NCBI RefSeq assembly: GCF_002563855.1
Contig: NZ_PDJQ01000001.1
Location: forward strand, 2,542,001-2,606,000
Length of the DNA: 64,000 nt
Origin: Tepidiforma thermophila
GTDB lineage: Bacteria; Chloroflexota; Dehalococcoidia; Tepidiformales; Tepidiformaceae
Direction of reading: 5' to 3'
In this document: positions 23,128 to 32,324 of the stretch, piece after piece
Numbering within the stretch: the first letter of the stretch is position 1
Layout: each line of letters opens with the position of its first letter
Position numbers and translations under genes: made by a program
The notes under the pieces: model-generated
The model's input: only the letters and a program-made list of their open reading frames with translations
Told to the model about the DNA's origin: nothing
The model's database searches: none

Positions 23128-24549
23128 TCAGGGCGCGACGAAGAGGACGTCGCCGGGGCCGAGTTCGGGGCGAATGCCGGGCGGGATGTAGACAGCGCCG
23201 GCGGCGTCCGGGTAGTACCAGCGGACGGCAGGGGCGAGGTTGACGCCGTCGAAGAGGGTGAGCCAGCCGGGGACGTTGCCGGTGCAGTAGACAGTCGCGC
23301 CGGGCGGGAGCTCCGGGTGCCGGGCGCGCAGGGCGTCGACCCACTGCTGCTGCTGGCCGGGCCCCCATGCGGTCCACTCGTCAATGCGGTCGAACGTGGC
23401 GAAAGTACCGAAGCCGAGGAGGAGGATGCCGGCAGCGGGTGCAGCGGTGCGGAGGCGGAGGGGGAGGAGCGCGAGGAGGTCGGCCGCGACGATGGCGAGG
23501 CCAAGGGCGACCCACGGGACGGTGAAGTAGAGGTAGCGGGGGCCGATGCCGAGCAGGTTCGGGGCAACCGCGAGGAGGGAGATCAGCGCGCCGACGAGGA
23601 GCACTGCCGGGCGCCACCGGCCGAGCAGGGCACAGGCAACCGTAAGGAGCGGGATGACCGGGGCGGAGACTTCCTGGAGCAGCTTCCGCCAGCCGTGGAG
23701 CCCCTCGACCCGCTCGCGGAAAGGGAAGAGGAGGAGTTCGAGGAGGGTGCGGTAGTTGCGCCAGGCGTGGTTGCCCCAGTCGAAGATCTCGCGGTTGGCG
23801 AGGGGCTCGGTGAAGAGGCGGGTGCGGATGACGGCGTAGGCGACGGCGAGAGCGGCGAAGGGGAGGAGCGGCAGCCAGGCAGCGCGGCTCCGGAGCTGCC
23901 ATCGGCAGGTGACTGCGAGGTGCCAGCCGGCGATCACGGGGAGGGCGACCCAGCCGGATTCACGCGTCATGACGGCCAGGGCGAGGAGCAGGACCGCGAG
24001 GACGACGGGCCGCCAGCGGACCTTACCCGGGCGGTCCGTTCCGTAGAGGAACGCGAGCCATGCCCCGAGGGCGAGCGGGAGGGCGATGCTGTTGACCGAG
24101 GAGATCCAGGTGACGGCCTGGTAGGTGCCCGGGTAGACGGCGACGATGCCGGCGGCGATGGCGCGGACGGCGCGGCGCTCGTCGATGCGGGCGGCGACGA
24201 GCCAGGTGAGGACGACGGCGGCGAGGTGGCCGGCGAGGACAAGGAGGTGGTAGGGCAGCGGGTTTCCGCCTGCAAGCGGCTGGAGCAGTTCGAACCAGAG
24301 GAAGGCGAGCGGCCGCCAGAAGTCGCGGGTGAAGGGGAGCAGGGGCTCACTGCCCCAGGGGGTGAAGACGGCGCGGACGTAGTCGGGGGTGGAGAGTTCG
24401 CGGGCGGCGAGGAGGTAAAAGTAGTCGTCGAGCCAGAACGGGGAGGTGAGCGAAGGCGCGAAGGCGGTGACGGCGGCTGCGAGGGTCAGCAGGAGTGGCC
24501 AGTTTGTCCTTGCCCCGCTCGCGAGCCTCCGGCGCATCCGCGGCAGCAT
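23128..24549 (-). CDS. GT-C-like multi-pass membrane protein
   Basis: A 473-residue protein with roughly ten to twelve membrane helices. The first external loop has FWLDDYFYLLAARELSTPDY, an acidic DD motif placed like the catalytic loop of GT-C (PMT/ArnT-type) lipid-linked sugar transferases. The C-terminal ~90 residues are soluble and end GDVLFVAP. No closer family is evident, so the glycosyltransferase call is an inference from topology and the DD loop. The chosen ATG (24549) is 13 bases after the recG stop; an internal ATG at 24537 is possible. Confidence 0.6.
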   Translation of the reverse strand: MLPRMRRRLASGARTNWPLLLTLAAAVTAFAPSLTSPFWLDDYFYLLAARELSTPDYVRAVFTPWGSEPLLPFTRDFWRPLAFLWFELLQPLAGGNPLPYHLLVLAGHLAAVVLTWLVAARIDERRAVRAIAAGIVAVYPGTYQAVTWISSVNSIALPLALGAWLAFLYGTDRPGKVRWRPVVLAVLLLALAVMTRESGWVALPVIAGWHLAVTCRWQLRSRAAWLPLLPFAALAVAYAVIRTRLFTEPLANREIFDWGNHAWRNYRTLLELLLFPFRERVEGLHGWRKLLQEVSAPVIPLLTVACALLGRWRPAVLLVGALISLLAVAPNLLGIGPRYLYFTVPWVALGLAIVAADLLALLPLRLRTAAPAAGILLLGFGTFATFDRIDEWTAWGPGQQQQWVDALRARHPELPPGATVYCTGNVPGWLTLFDGVNLAPAVRWYYPDAAGAVYIPPGIRPELGPGDVLFVAP

Positions 24550-24562
24550 ATCGGACGGGGCC

Positions 24563-27007
24563 TCAGTTGGCTTCGGCGGCACGGTCGAGGAAGGGCCGGA
24601 CAGCGGCAGCGAGGGCGGCGTGCTCGGGGAGTTCGAGCCGGGGGTCGCGTTCGAGGATGCGGGCGGCGAGTTCGCGGGCGCGGAGGAGGATGTCGCGGTC
24701 GGTGAGGCGGGCGACGCGGAGCATGGTGTTGGTGCCGCTCTGGAGGCGGCCCCAGGTTTCGCCTTCGCCGCGCATGCGGAGGTCGACCTCGGCGAGGGCG
24801 AAGCCGTCGGTGGTTTCGCACATGGCGTTGAGGCGTTCGCGGGCGTCGGGGCCGGGGTCCTCTTCGCTGGAGAAGAGGAGGCAGTAGCTCTGTTTGGCGC
24901 CGCGGCCGACCCGCCCGCGGAACTGGTGGAGCTGGCTGAGCCCGAACCGTTCCGCGCCTTCGATGACGATGACGGTGGCGTTGGGGACGTCGATGCCGAC
25001 CTCAATGACGCTGGTGGAGACAAGGACCTGGGCCTCGTTGCGGGCGAAGCGGGTCATGACGTCGTCCTTCTGGCGGGCGGACATGCGGCCGTGGAGGAGT
25101 TCGACGGCGTAGCCGGCGAGCGGGCCGGTGCGGAGGTACTCGTACTCTTCCTCGGCGGAGCGGACATCGAGGGATTCGGACTCTTCGACGAGCGGGCAGA
25201 TGATGTAGGCCTGTTCGCCGGCATCGAGGCGCTTGCGGAGGAAGCGGTAGGCATCGGGGCGTTCGTCGGGGCGGTACCAGCGGGTGCGGATGGGCTGGCG
25301 GCCGGGTGGGAGTTCGTCGAGGGTCGAAACTTCGAGGTCGCCGTAGACGGTGAGAGCCAGGGTGCGGGGGATCGGCGTTGCGGTCATGACGAGGAGGTGC
25401 GGGTTGCGGCCTTTCTGGCGGAGCCGGGCGCGCTGCATGACGCCGAAGCGGTGCTGTTCATCGACGATGGCGAGGCCGAGGCGGGGAAACTGGAGGTCGT
25501 CTTCGATGAGGGCGTGGGTGCCGATGACGATATCGGCGCCGCCGTGGATGGCATCGCCGCGGACCTGAGCGCGCTGGGCCGGGGTGAGCGAGCCGGTGAC
25601 GAGGAGGACGCGGAGGCTGCGGCCGAGCCACGAGGGGCTGAAGACGCCATCGAGGGCGGAGAGTTCGCCGCCGCCGAGGAGGCGGGCGAGGGAGCGGTAG
25701 TGCTGCTCGGCGAGGATTTCGGTGGGCGCCATGAGGGCTGCCTGGTACCCGGCGGCGACGGCGGCGAGCATGGCGGCGAAGGCGACGACCGTCTTGCCGG
25801 AGCCGACGTCGCCCTGGAGGAGGCGGAGCATGGCGTTGGGGCCGCGGAGGTCGCGTTCGATGTCTGCGAGGGCTCGCAGCTGGGCGCGGGTGAGGGGGAA
25901 GGGAAGGCTTTCGATGAATGGCTGGCGCAGTGCGCCGAGGTCGATGCAGGGGGCGTCGACATTGCGCTGCCATTCGGCGCGGCGGAGGAGGACGGCGCAC
26001 TGGATCGCGAGGAACTCGCCAAGGGCGAGGCGCCGGCGGGCGCGCTCGGCGTCGTCGGGTTTCGCCGGGGCGTGGTAGGTGCGGATGGCGGCGGCGATGC
26101 CGGGGATGCGCTCCTGTTCGCGCAGCCAGCCGGGGACGGGGTCGACGACGGCGTCGGCGACGGCCTCGACGGCGCGGGCGACGACGGTGCGGATGGTCTT
26201 CTGTCCGAGCCCGGCGGTGGCCGGGTAGACCGGTTCGAGGCGGGCGAAGCTATCGCCGGCGCGCTCGAGCTTCTCGAACTCGGGGTTCTCGAGCTGGAGG
26301 CGGCCGCGGTAGCTGCGGACCCGGCCGGCGAGGACGAGGCGGTCGCCGGTCTTGAGGGCGCGAGCGACGTAGGGGGCGTTCCACCAGATGACGGGGAGGG
26401 CGGCGGAGCCGTCGGAGACGAGCGCGCGGGTGCCGCGCAGGCGGCCGCGCGCCTTGAACTCGGCGGCCTCAAGCACGTCAGCGACGATGGTCTGGAGTGT
26501 GGAGGAGGGTTCGAGGTCGGCGATGCGGCGGAGGTTGGTGTAGTCGTTGAAGCGGCGGGGGAAGAGGAAGGCGGCATCGCCGACGGTGGTGACGCCGAGC
26601 TTTTCGAAGCGTGCGGCGATGGCGCGGCTCACGCCGGGGAGGTCGGTGAGCGGGCAGGCGGGGCCGAGGGGCGGGGGCGGCGGGTCGGCGGGGCGGGCCG
26701 CGCGCTGGCGGCCGGGGACGGCTTTCGGCGCGGCCGAGGCGGGGCGCGGTGCGCCGCCGGCGAGGGCCGCGAGAACTGCATCGACCCAGCGCTCGCGCTC
26801 GTCCGGGGAGAGGGAGCGGTAGCCGCCGGGGGGGAGCTGCCGGGCTGCGGCAGCGAGCGGGGAGTTGCGGAGGTGGCCGTCTTCGGCGAGCTGGACGAGG
26901 AAGCGGTCGAGGCCGCCGATGACGGCGGTGTTCCGGCAGCCGCCCTGCCGTTCAAGTTCGAAGACGCGGCGGAGGCGCGCGGGGTCAAGTGTGCGGGGGG
27001 CGGTCAT
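24563..27007 (-). CDS. recG: ATP-dependent DNA helicase RecG
   Basis: Remodels stalled forks and Holliday junctions. 814 residues: N-terminal extension (~150) with a GVSRAIAARFEKLGV helix-hairpin-helix-like part, wedge OB domain (VSDGSAALPVIWWN), helicase motifs I QGDVGSGKTVV, II DEQHRFGV, III MTATPIPRTLALT, and VI QFRGRVGR. The N-terminal ~100 residues before the wedge (FELERQGGCRNTAV) are longer than in E. coli RecG, as in some other phyla. The ATG overlaps the degV stop, so the two are coupled. Confidence 0.96.
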   Translation of the reverse strand: MTAPRTLDPARLRRVFELERQGGCRNTAVIGGLDRFLVQLAEDGHLRNSPLAAAARQLPPGGYRSLSPDERERWVDAVLAALAGGAPRPASAAPKAVPGRQRAARPADPPPPPLGPACPLTDLPGVSRAIAARFEKLGVTTVGDAAFLFPRRFNDYTNLRRIADLEPSSTLQTIVADVLEAAEFKARGRLRGTRALVSDGSAALPVIWWNAPYVARALKTGDRLVLAGRVRSYRGRLQLENPEFEKLERAGDSFARLEPVYPATAGLGQKTIRTVVARAVEAVADAVVDPVPGWLREQERIPGIAAAIRTYHAPAKPDDAERARRRLALGEFLAIQCAVLLRRAEWQRNVDAPCIDLGALRQPFIESLPFPLTRAQLRALADIERDLRGPNAMLRLLQGDVGSGKTVVAFAAMLAAVAAGYQAALMAPTEILAEQHYRSLARLLGGGELSALDGVFSPSWLGRSLRVLLVTGSLTPAQRAQVRGDAIHGGADIVIGTHALIEDDLQFPRLGLAIVDEQHRFGVMQRARLRQKGRNPHLLVMTATPIPRTLALTVYGDLEVSTLDELPPGRQPIRTRWYRPDERPDAYRFLRKRLDAGEQAYIICPLVEESESLDVRSAEEEYEYLRTGPLAGYAVELLHGRMSARQKDDVMTRFARNEAQVLVSTSVIEVGIDVPNATVIVIEGAERFGLSQLHQFRGRVGRGAKQSYCLLFSSEEDPGPDARERLNAMCETTDGFALAEVDLRMRGEGETWGRLQSGTNTMLRVARLTDRDILLRARELAARILERDPRLELPEHAALAAAVRPFLDRAAEAN

Positions 27008-27843
27008 TCGCGCTCGAGGGCGGCGACCCCAAAGGCGCCGGGGCCGGTGTAGGTGCCGACGACAGGGCCAAGGTAGGCCGTGTGGAGGGTGGTATGGGGC
27101 AGGCGGGGCCGGAGCCCTTCGGCGGCGGCAGCGGCTTCGGCGGGGAGGTCGCCGTGGGCGATGAAGAGCTCTTTGGCGCGCGGCATGGCGGCGGCGAGCT
27201 CGAGGATGCGTGCGTGGGCGCGGGCGCGGGTGCGGACCCGCTCGAAGGGGGCGACTTCGCCCTGGTCGACGGTGAGGATGGGCTTGATGCTGAGGATGGA
27301 GCCGAGCAGCGAGCGGGCGCGGCCGATGCGGCCGCCGCGCTGGAGATATTCGAGGGTGTCGACGGCGACGTAGACGGTGACGCGGTCCATGGCGCGGCGG
27401 GCGACGGCGACGACCTCGGGGAGGGATGCGCCCTCGGCGGCGGCGCGGGCGGCTTCGAGGACGATGAGGCCAAGGCCGACGCTGACGTTGTAGGAATCGA
27501 TAAGGTCGATGTGGAGGTCGTGCTTCAGTGTTTCGCGGGCGACTGAGGCGGAATTGAGCGTGCCGGAGAGCTTTGACGAGATGTGAATGGAGACAATATC
27601 GGCCCCGTCGGCGCCGGCGGCGCGGTAGGCCTGCTGGAAGCGCTCGACGGAGGGCTGGCTGGTACGAGGGAGGACCGGGGAGGTGCGGAGCCGCTGGTAG
27701 AAGTCAACCGGTGTGATGGTGACGCCGTCTTCGAAGGCCTGTTCGCCGAAGATGACGGTGAGGGGCACGACGGTGATGCCGTGCGCTGCGACGAGGTCGG
27801 GCGGGAGGTCGCAGGTGGAATCGGTGACGATGCGAACGGTCAT
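27004..27843 (-). CDS. DegV family fatty-acid-binding protein
   Basis: 279 residues. DegV/FakB-type proteins bind fatty acids and present them to a FakA kinase. VRIVTDSTCDLPPDL is the N-terminal signature; TSQPS and SSKLSGTLNSA are the ligand-site loops, and YLQRGGRIGRA is also conserved. No fakA partner is in the window. TATACT at 27874-27869 could be its -10, with a leader of ~20 bases. recG follows with a 4-base overlap. Confidence 0.88.
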   Translation of the reverse strand: MTVRIVTDSTCDLPPDLVAAHGITVVPLTVIFGEQAFEDGVTITPVDFYQRLRTSPVLPRTSQPSVERFQQAYRAAGADGADIVSIHISSKLSGTLNSASVARETLKHDLHIDLIDSYNVSVGLGLIVLEAARAAAEGASLPEVVAVARRAMDRVTVYVAVDTLEYLQRGGRIGRARSLLGSILSIKPILTVDQGEVAPFERVRTRARAHARILELAAAMPRAKELFIAHGDLPAEAAAAAEGLRPRLPHTTLHTAYLGPVVGTYTGPGAFGVAALERE

Positions 27844-27893
27844 AAATGTTCAGGCGCCTATGCGGGAGAGTATAAGGCCTGCGGATCGGCGGG

Positions 27894-27906
27894 TAGAATA
27901 GGCGGC
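27894..27906 (+). promoter_or_regulatory. rpe leaderless promoter (-10)
   Basis: TAGAAT (27894-27899) then 7 bases and the GTG start at 27907. It is arranged back to back with the degV -10 (27874-27869). Confidence 0.6.
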
Positions 27907-28572
27907 GTGGCAACAGTAAAGCTAGCGCCATCGATATTGACTGCAGATTTCGGGCGGCTGGCGGACGAGGTCCGGGCCGCGGAGGCAGGCGGCGCGGATA
28001 TGCTGCACCTGGATGTGATGGACGGGCGGTTCGTCCCGAACATTACGTTTGGTGCACTGGTGGTGGAGGCCCTGCGGAAGGTAACCTCGCTGCCGTTCGA
28101 CATCCACCTGATGACGGTGGAGCCGGAGCGGCTGATTGAGCAGTTTGCGGACACGGCGGACATCATCAACGTGCACATCGAGGTGTCACCGCACATCAAC
28201 CGGACGATCGACGCCATCCATCGGCTGGGGAAGAAGGCCGGTGTGTGCATCAACCCGGGGACGCCGGTGGCCGCGATCGAGGAGTCGCTGCCGGACGTGG
28301 ACCAGGTGATGGTGATGACGATCAACCCGGGCTGGGGCGGCCAGCAGATGATCCTCCGGCAGCTGGAGAAGGTGGCGCAGATCCGGCGGCTGCTGGATGC
28401 GGGCGGCTTCAGGGCGGACATCGAGATCGACGGGGGCGTGAAGGCGCACAACGCTGCCGCCTGCGTGCGGGCAGGCGCAACGGTGCTGGTGTGCGGTTCG
28501 TCGGTCTATAACGCGGAGAAGAGCGTGGCCGAAAACCTGGCGGAGCTGCGGCGGGCGGCGAGCGCCGGGTAA
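27907..28572 (+). CDS. rpe: ribulose-phosphate 3-epimerase
   Basis: Interconverts ribulose 5-phosphate and xylulose 5-phosphate. 221 residues, a complete TIM barrel: KLAPSILTADFGRL start, metal-binding and catalytic residues in MLHLDVMDGRFVPN and FDIHLM, NPGWGGQ loop, and EIDGGVK with the second catalytic Asp. The GTG at 27907 fits family length; longer upstream frames do not add conserved sequence. Confidence 0.96.
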   Translation: MATVKLAPSILTADFGRLADEVRAAEAGGADMLHLDVMDGRFVPNITFGALVVEALRKVTSLPFDIHLMTVEPERLIEQFADTADIINVHIEVSPHINRTIDAIHRLGKKAGVCINPGTPVAAIEESLPDVDQVMVMTINPGWGGQQMILRQLEKVAQIRRLLDAGGFRADIEIDGGVKAHNAAACVRAGATVLVCGSSVYNAEKSVAENLAELRRAASAG

Positions 28573-28577
28573 GGGGC

Positions 28578-28790
28578 TCAGCCGATTTTGATGCCGGCCT
28601 CGCGGAGGCGAGCAAGCAGACCGATCGCCTCCTCGAGTTCGGGGTCGTGCTCGGTCGTCTGGCCTTCGTAGAGCAGGTAGTCGAGGTCGGCGGCGGTGTA
28701 GCCGTAGCGGTCGAGGATATCGAGGGCCTGGCGGATGGCTTCCTGCGTATCCGGGACGTGGCGGGCGATCCAGTCGTCTGTGGTGCGCAT
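28578..28790 (-). CDS. small acidic hypothetical protein
   Basis: A 70-residue, highly acidic, predicted all-helical protein, MRTTDDWIARHVPDTQEAI at the start. GGAGGT precedes the ATG by a few bases. It is convergent with rpe (6-base gap) and divergent from the flagellin promoter region. No family recognised. Confidence 0.6.
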   Translation of the reverse strand: MRTTDDWIARHVPDTQEAIRQALDILDRYGYTAADLDYLLYEGQTTEHDPELEEAIGLLARLREAGIKIG

Positions 28791-28910
28791 GGGGACCTCC
28801 GTCGGCGGGTGTCTTTCCATCATGACACAGGCGCCGCGCACGGGTGCGGGCGAACGGCCGCAGCACCGGGGACCGAATGGGGGCAAACCCTGATTTTGGG
28901 CGAGAGGTGC

Positions 28911-28933
28911 GGATTGTCACTCAACGTCCACCG
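28911..28933 (+). promoter_or_regulatory. element shared upstream of flagellins 1 and 2
   Basis: A 23-base block with core GATTGTCAC and CGTCCACCG, about 90 bases before the flagellin 1 start. The copy at 30677-30699 before flagellin 2 differs at two positions only. A second ATTGTCACC follows at about 28933. It may bind a flagellar regulator. Confidence 0.5.
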
Positions 28934-29021
28934 TGTTCACCCGATTGTCACCGTAGAAGCCCGGGAGGGCGGCAACCTCGCCGGGAGCAATCACGAACCG
29001 GGAGAACCGGAGGAGACGACA

Positions 29022-30566
29022 ATGACCCGGATCATGACGAACGTGAGCGCCATCAACGGGCAGCGGAACCTTGCGCGGACGGGCCTGAAGATGGGGAAGA
29101 CGCTCGAGAAGCTGGCGAGCGGCTACCGGATCAACCGGGCGGCGGACGATGCCGCGGGGCTCGCCATCAGCGAGAAGATGCGGGCGCAGATCCGGGGCAA
29201 CAAGCAGGCGCTCCGGAACGCGCAGGACGGCATTTCGATGCTGCAGACGGCCGAAGGCGCGATGGACGAAGTGCACGCCATTCTCCAGCGGATGCGGGAG
29301 CTGGCAGTCCAGGCGGCGAACGGGACGTATGCGGACAACGGGCCGGAGCGGACGAGCATCGGCGAGGAGATCGTCCAGCTGCGGAAGGAGATCGACCGGA
29401 TCGCCTTCAGCACGGAGTTCAACGGCCAGAAGGTGCTGACCGGCGCGCTCTCGAGCGTGGCGGCAGGCGTGGCGGGCACCAACCTGGTCCAGGGCGAGAC
29501 CATCGGCTACGTGAATGCCGGCGCGAGCGGCACCCACCTGGTCTCGGGCGACTCGCTGCCGTCGGGCGGCACCCGCACGGTGACCTTCGCGACGGCGCCT
29601 GCTGGCGACTACGTGTTCGTGAACAACGGCGGGGTGCTGGAGATGCGGCTGGGCGGCGCGAGCGGGACGCTGGTGGCGACGGCAGCCGGCTTCGCCTCGG
29701 GCTCATCGATTGCGGGCGGCTCGGCCGGGTCGGTGGTGTTCTCGAACGGGTTCACGCTGACGATTACGACCGACCCGAACCCGTACAGCTGGACGAGCTT
29801 CCTGGCCGATATGGCGGTTGGCGGCAACCAGAACCTTTCGATTAACGGCCTGACGGCGACGACGATTACCGCGACGACGGCGCGGCCGCAGACCTACACG
29901 TTCACCTCGCCGGGTGCCGGGCAGCTGACGCTGACGGGCGCGGACGGGACCTCGCAGACGCTGACGATCACGAACATGGCGCCGAACGAGACGCGGACGC
30001 TCGACTTCAACCAGCTCGGGGTGAGCGTGACGCTGCAGACGGGGCCGGCGGGGCGGACGGCAGCGCAGGTGATCACCGACCTGACGGGGGCGACGAACAA
30101 CACCATCATCATCGAAGGGACGGGGAACACGTCGACGCTCCAGGTGGGGGCGAACGTGCCGGACACGCTGCAGCTGGAGTTCGTGAGCATGCTGAGCGAG
30201 AACCTTGGTTCGCCGGCCTACAAGCTGGGCGGGTCGTCGGGGCTGATCACGACACTGGGGGACCAGGTGGTGAAGACGATCCAGGACGCGCACAACCTGA
30301 TGAGCGCGCTGGACGGGGCGATCCAGACGCTGAACAGCCGGCGCGGCACGCTCGGCGCGGCGCAGAACCGGCTGGAGCACACGATCAACAGCCTGGGCGT
30401 TTCGGTGGAGAACCTGACGGCGAGCGAGAGCCGGATCCGCGATGCGGACATCGCCGAGCTCTCGAGCGACCTGGTGGCGCAGAACATTCTGCAGTCGGCG
30501 GGCGTGGCGGTGTTGGCACAGGCGAACCAGACGCCGCAGGCGGTGCTGAGGCTGCTCCAGAGCTAA
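29022..30566 (+). CDS. fliC: flagellin 1
   Basis: Filament subunit, 514 residues, with GGAGGAG 8 bases before the ATG. Conserved N-terminal D0/D1 (RIMTNVSAINGQRNLARTGL, then SGYRINRAADDAAGLAISEK) and C-terminal D1/D0 (LGAAQNRLEHTINSLGVSVE ... VLAQANQTPQAVLRLLQS). Residues ~145-400 form a longer, Thr/Gly-rich variable surface domain than in flagellins 2 and 3. Codons end mostly in G like other + strand genes. A terminator hairpin follows. Confidence 0.95.
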   Translation: MTRIMTNVSAINGQRNLARTGLKMGKTLEKLASGYRINRAADDAAGLAISEKMRAQIRGNKQALRNAQDGISMLQTAEGAMDEVHAILQRMRELAVQAANGTYADNGPERTSIGEEIVQLRKEIDRIAFSTEFNGQKVLTGALSSVAAGVAGTNLVQGETIGYVNAGASGTHLVSGDSLPSGGTRTVTFATAPAGDYVFVNNGGVLEMRLGGASGTLVATAAGFASGSSIAGGSAGSVVFSNGFTLTITTDPNPYSWTSFLADMAVGGNQNLSINGLTATTITATTARPQTYTFTSPGAGQLTLTGADGTSQTLTITNMAPNETRTLDFNQLGVSVTLQTGPAGRTAAQVITDLTGATNNTIIIEGTGNTSTLQVGANVPDTLQLEFVSMLSENLGSPAYKLGGSSGLITTLGDQVVKTIQDAHNLMSALDGAIQTLNSRRGTLGAAQNRLEHTINSLGVSVENLTASESRIRDADIAELSSDLVAQNILQSAGVAVLAQANQTPQAVLRLLQS

Positions 30567-30597
30567 TCCGCGACCTGATCGAGGCCGCTCTCCCGGG

Positions 30598-30640
30598 ACG
30601 GGGAGGTCACGCGAGGTGACCTCCCCGTTGCCGTGTGCGG
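30598..30640 (+). terminator. hairpin terminator after flagellin 1
   Basis: A perfect 13-bp stem (ACGGGGAGGTCAC / GTGACCTCCCCGT) with a 5-base loop, 30598-30628, followed by a weak T-poor tail. It ends the flagellin 1 transcript and insulates flagellin 2. Confidence 0.65.
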
Positions 30641-30676
30641 GGGCGCTGGCCGGTCGGCAGTGATGACCGGGACGGG

Positions 30677-30699
30677 GGATTGTCACGCAGCGTCCACCG
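30677..30699 (+). promoter_or_regulatory. second copy of the flagellin upstream element
   Basis: Matches 28911-28933 at 21 of 23 positions; here it lies 180 bases before the flagellin 2 ATG and upstream of the sigma-28-like promoter. Confidence 0.5.
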
Positions 30700-30750
30700 G
30701 GGGCACTGAATCTCCACCGGTGTACCCCCGGCAGTTCCCTTGCTGCACCC

Positions 30751-30780
30751 CTAATCGTTCGTGACGGGGCCGATACCCAA
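30751..30780 (+). promoter_or_regulatory. sigma-28-like promoter of flagellin 2
   Basis: CTAA (30751-30754), 14 bases, then GCCGATAC (30769-30776), close to the enteric sigma-28 consensus TAAA-N15-GCCGATAA. GATACCCAA continues to 30780 and is repeated before flagellin 3 and at the right end of the window. The ATG is 77 bases downstream of this motif. Confidence 0.55.
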
Positions 30781-30856
30781 GGCGTCAGGCCTGCCCAAAT
30801 CCACACGCGGGGCAGGGCCGGGGGCATCCCGGCAGAACGAGAAGGGGAGACGCAGG

Positions 30857-32050
30857 ATGTCTTCGATCGTCACGAACGTTGCTGCCCTGAACGGTCAGCG
30901 CAACCTCAACATCACGGCAGCGAAGATGGGGAAGGTGCTGGAGAAGCTCTCCAGCGGCTACCGCATCAACCGCGCCGCCGATGATGCCGCGGGCCTCGGC
31001 ATCTCCGAGAAGATGCGCGCCCAGATTCGCGGCAACAGCCAGGCCATCCGCAACGCCAAGGACGGCATCTCCATGATCCAGACCGCCGAAGGCGCCATGG
31101 ACGAGATCCACTCCATCCTCCAGCGCATGCGCGAGCTGGGCGTCCAGGCCGCGAACGACACCTACGACACCGCCGCGCGGACCTCGATCGGCACCGAGCT
31201 CGTCCAGCTCCGCCAGGAAATCGACCGCATCGCCAACGCCACCAACTTCAACGGCCAGAACCTCCTCACCGGCGCCCTCACCGGCACCCTCGGCGGCACC
31301 TCCGCCAACGACCTCGTCGTCAATGACGCCGTCGGCGCCGCCATCGCCACCGAGATCAATGTCGCTGGCGCCAAGCCCGGCACCTACACCTTCACCTACA
31401 ACGCCACCACCGACGAGCTCACCCTCACCGGCCCCAACGGCCAGGCGCAGGTCATCACCGTCTCCGCCATCGCCGCCAACGGCTCCCAGACCCTGAACTT
31501 CAACCAGCTCGGCATCTCCATCAAGCTCGCCTCCACCGCCGGCGAAACCGCCGACAACATCGGCGCCGCCCTCACCGCCGCCGCCAACGACACCATCGTC
31601 GTCACCGGCTCCGGCGCCGCCGCGCTCCAGGTCGGGGCGAACACCACGGCCTACGACGTCATGAACGTCTCCTTCAACGACGTCCGCGCCACCCAGTCCA
31701 CCGGCCTCAACCTCCTCTCCGGCGGCGGCGTCGACTGGACCTCCGCGTCCACGATTGTCGCCGACAATGCCGCAGCCCAGGCGTTCATCGACCAGATCGA
31801 TGCCGCCATCACCACCCTCAACACCCGCCGCTCCGACCTCGGCGCGGCCCAGAACCGGCTCGAGCACACCGTCAACAGCCTCGGCGTCGCCGTCGAAAAC
31901 CTCACCGCCAGCGAAAGCCGCATCCGCGATGCCGACATCGCCGCGTTGTCGACGCAGATGGTCAGCAGCCAGATCCTGCAGCAAGCGGGCACGGCGGTCC
32001 TGGCGCAGGCGAACCAGTCGAGCCAGGCGGTCCTGAGCCTCCTCCGGTAA
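30857..32050 (+). CDS. fliC: flagellin 2
   Basis: 397-residue flagellin with AAGGGGAG upstream of the ATG. D0/D1 blocks as in flagellin 1 but a shorter central domain (NVAGAKPGTYTFTYNATTDE). From about residue 24 to 360 it differs from flagellin 3 at only about seven positions, while the first 23 and last ~37 residues differ more. In the shared block codons end in C (GCC, ACC, CTC), opposite to flagellin 1 and other + strand genes, whereas both ends are G-ending. This looks like a recombined cassette. A terminator follows. Confidence 0.95.
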   Translation: MSSIVTNVAALNGQRNLNITAAKMGKVLEKLSSGYRINRAADDAAGLGISEKMRAQIRGNSQAIRNAKDGISMIQTAEGAMDEIHSILQRMRELGVQAANDTYDTAARTSIGTELVQLRQEIDRIANATNFNGQNLLTGALTGTLGGTSANDLVVNDAVGAAIATEINVAGAKPGTYTFTYNATTDELTLTGPNGQAQVITVSAIAANGSQTLNFNQLGISIKLASTAGETADNIGAALTAAANDTIVVTGSGAAALQVGANTTAYDVMNVSFNDVRATQSTGLNLLSGGGVDWTSASTIVADNAAAQAFIDQIDAAITTLNTRRSDLGAAQNRLEHTVNSLGVAVENLTASESRIRDADIAALSTQMVSSQILQQAGTAVLAQANQSSQAVLSLLR

Positions 32051-32078
32051 TCAGCCGGCCCGGCCGATAACGCCCAAG

Positions 32079-32116
32079 GCGCCCCTCCCGGTGACGGGAG
32101 GGGCGCTTCGGTTTGT
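32079..32116 (+). terminator. intrinsic terminator after flagellin 2
   Basis: 12-bp perfect stem GCGCCCCTCCCG / CGGGAGGGGCGC with GTGA loop (32079-32106), then TTCGGTTTGT. Confidence 0.8.
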
Positions 32117-32240
32117 CCCGGAGCGGGGACGCGGCGGCGCGTTCACCCTCCTGTCACCGGCCGTTCCCCAGGCCGCAACCGCGGCCACCTGTTTGCCACC
32201 CGGACGCACCCGTTTCGCCCCCGGATGCGGGTCTGCAACC

Positions 32241-32253
32241 GGGCGATACCCAA
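32241..32253 (+). promoter_or_regulatory. GGGCGATACCCAA element before flagellin 3
   Basis: Same GATACCCAA as at 30772-30780 and at nearly the same distance (72 bases) from its start codon. The -10-like GGGCGATAC is one base off the flagellin 2 version; no clear -35 is seen. Confidence 0.45.
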
Positions 32254-32324
32254 GCTGACACCACTGCCACCGAGGTGGCACCGGCCAGGAGGCCGGGGGA
32301 ACAGCAAAGGGGAGAACAGGTCAC

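Noticed and set aside
32063-32070. Exact GCCGATAA between the flagellin 2 stop and its terminator
   Set aside because: It matches a sigma-28 -10 but has no -35 at 14-16 bases and lies before a terminator, so a promoter there makes little sense.
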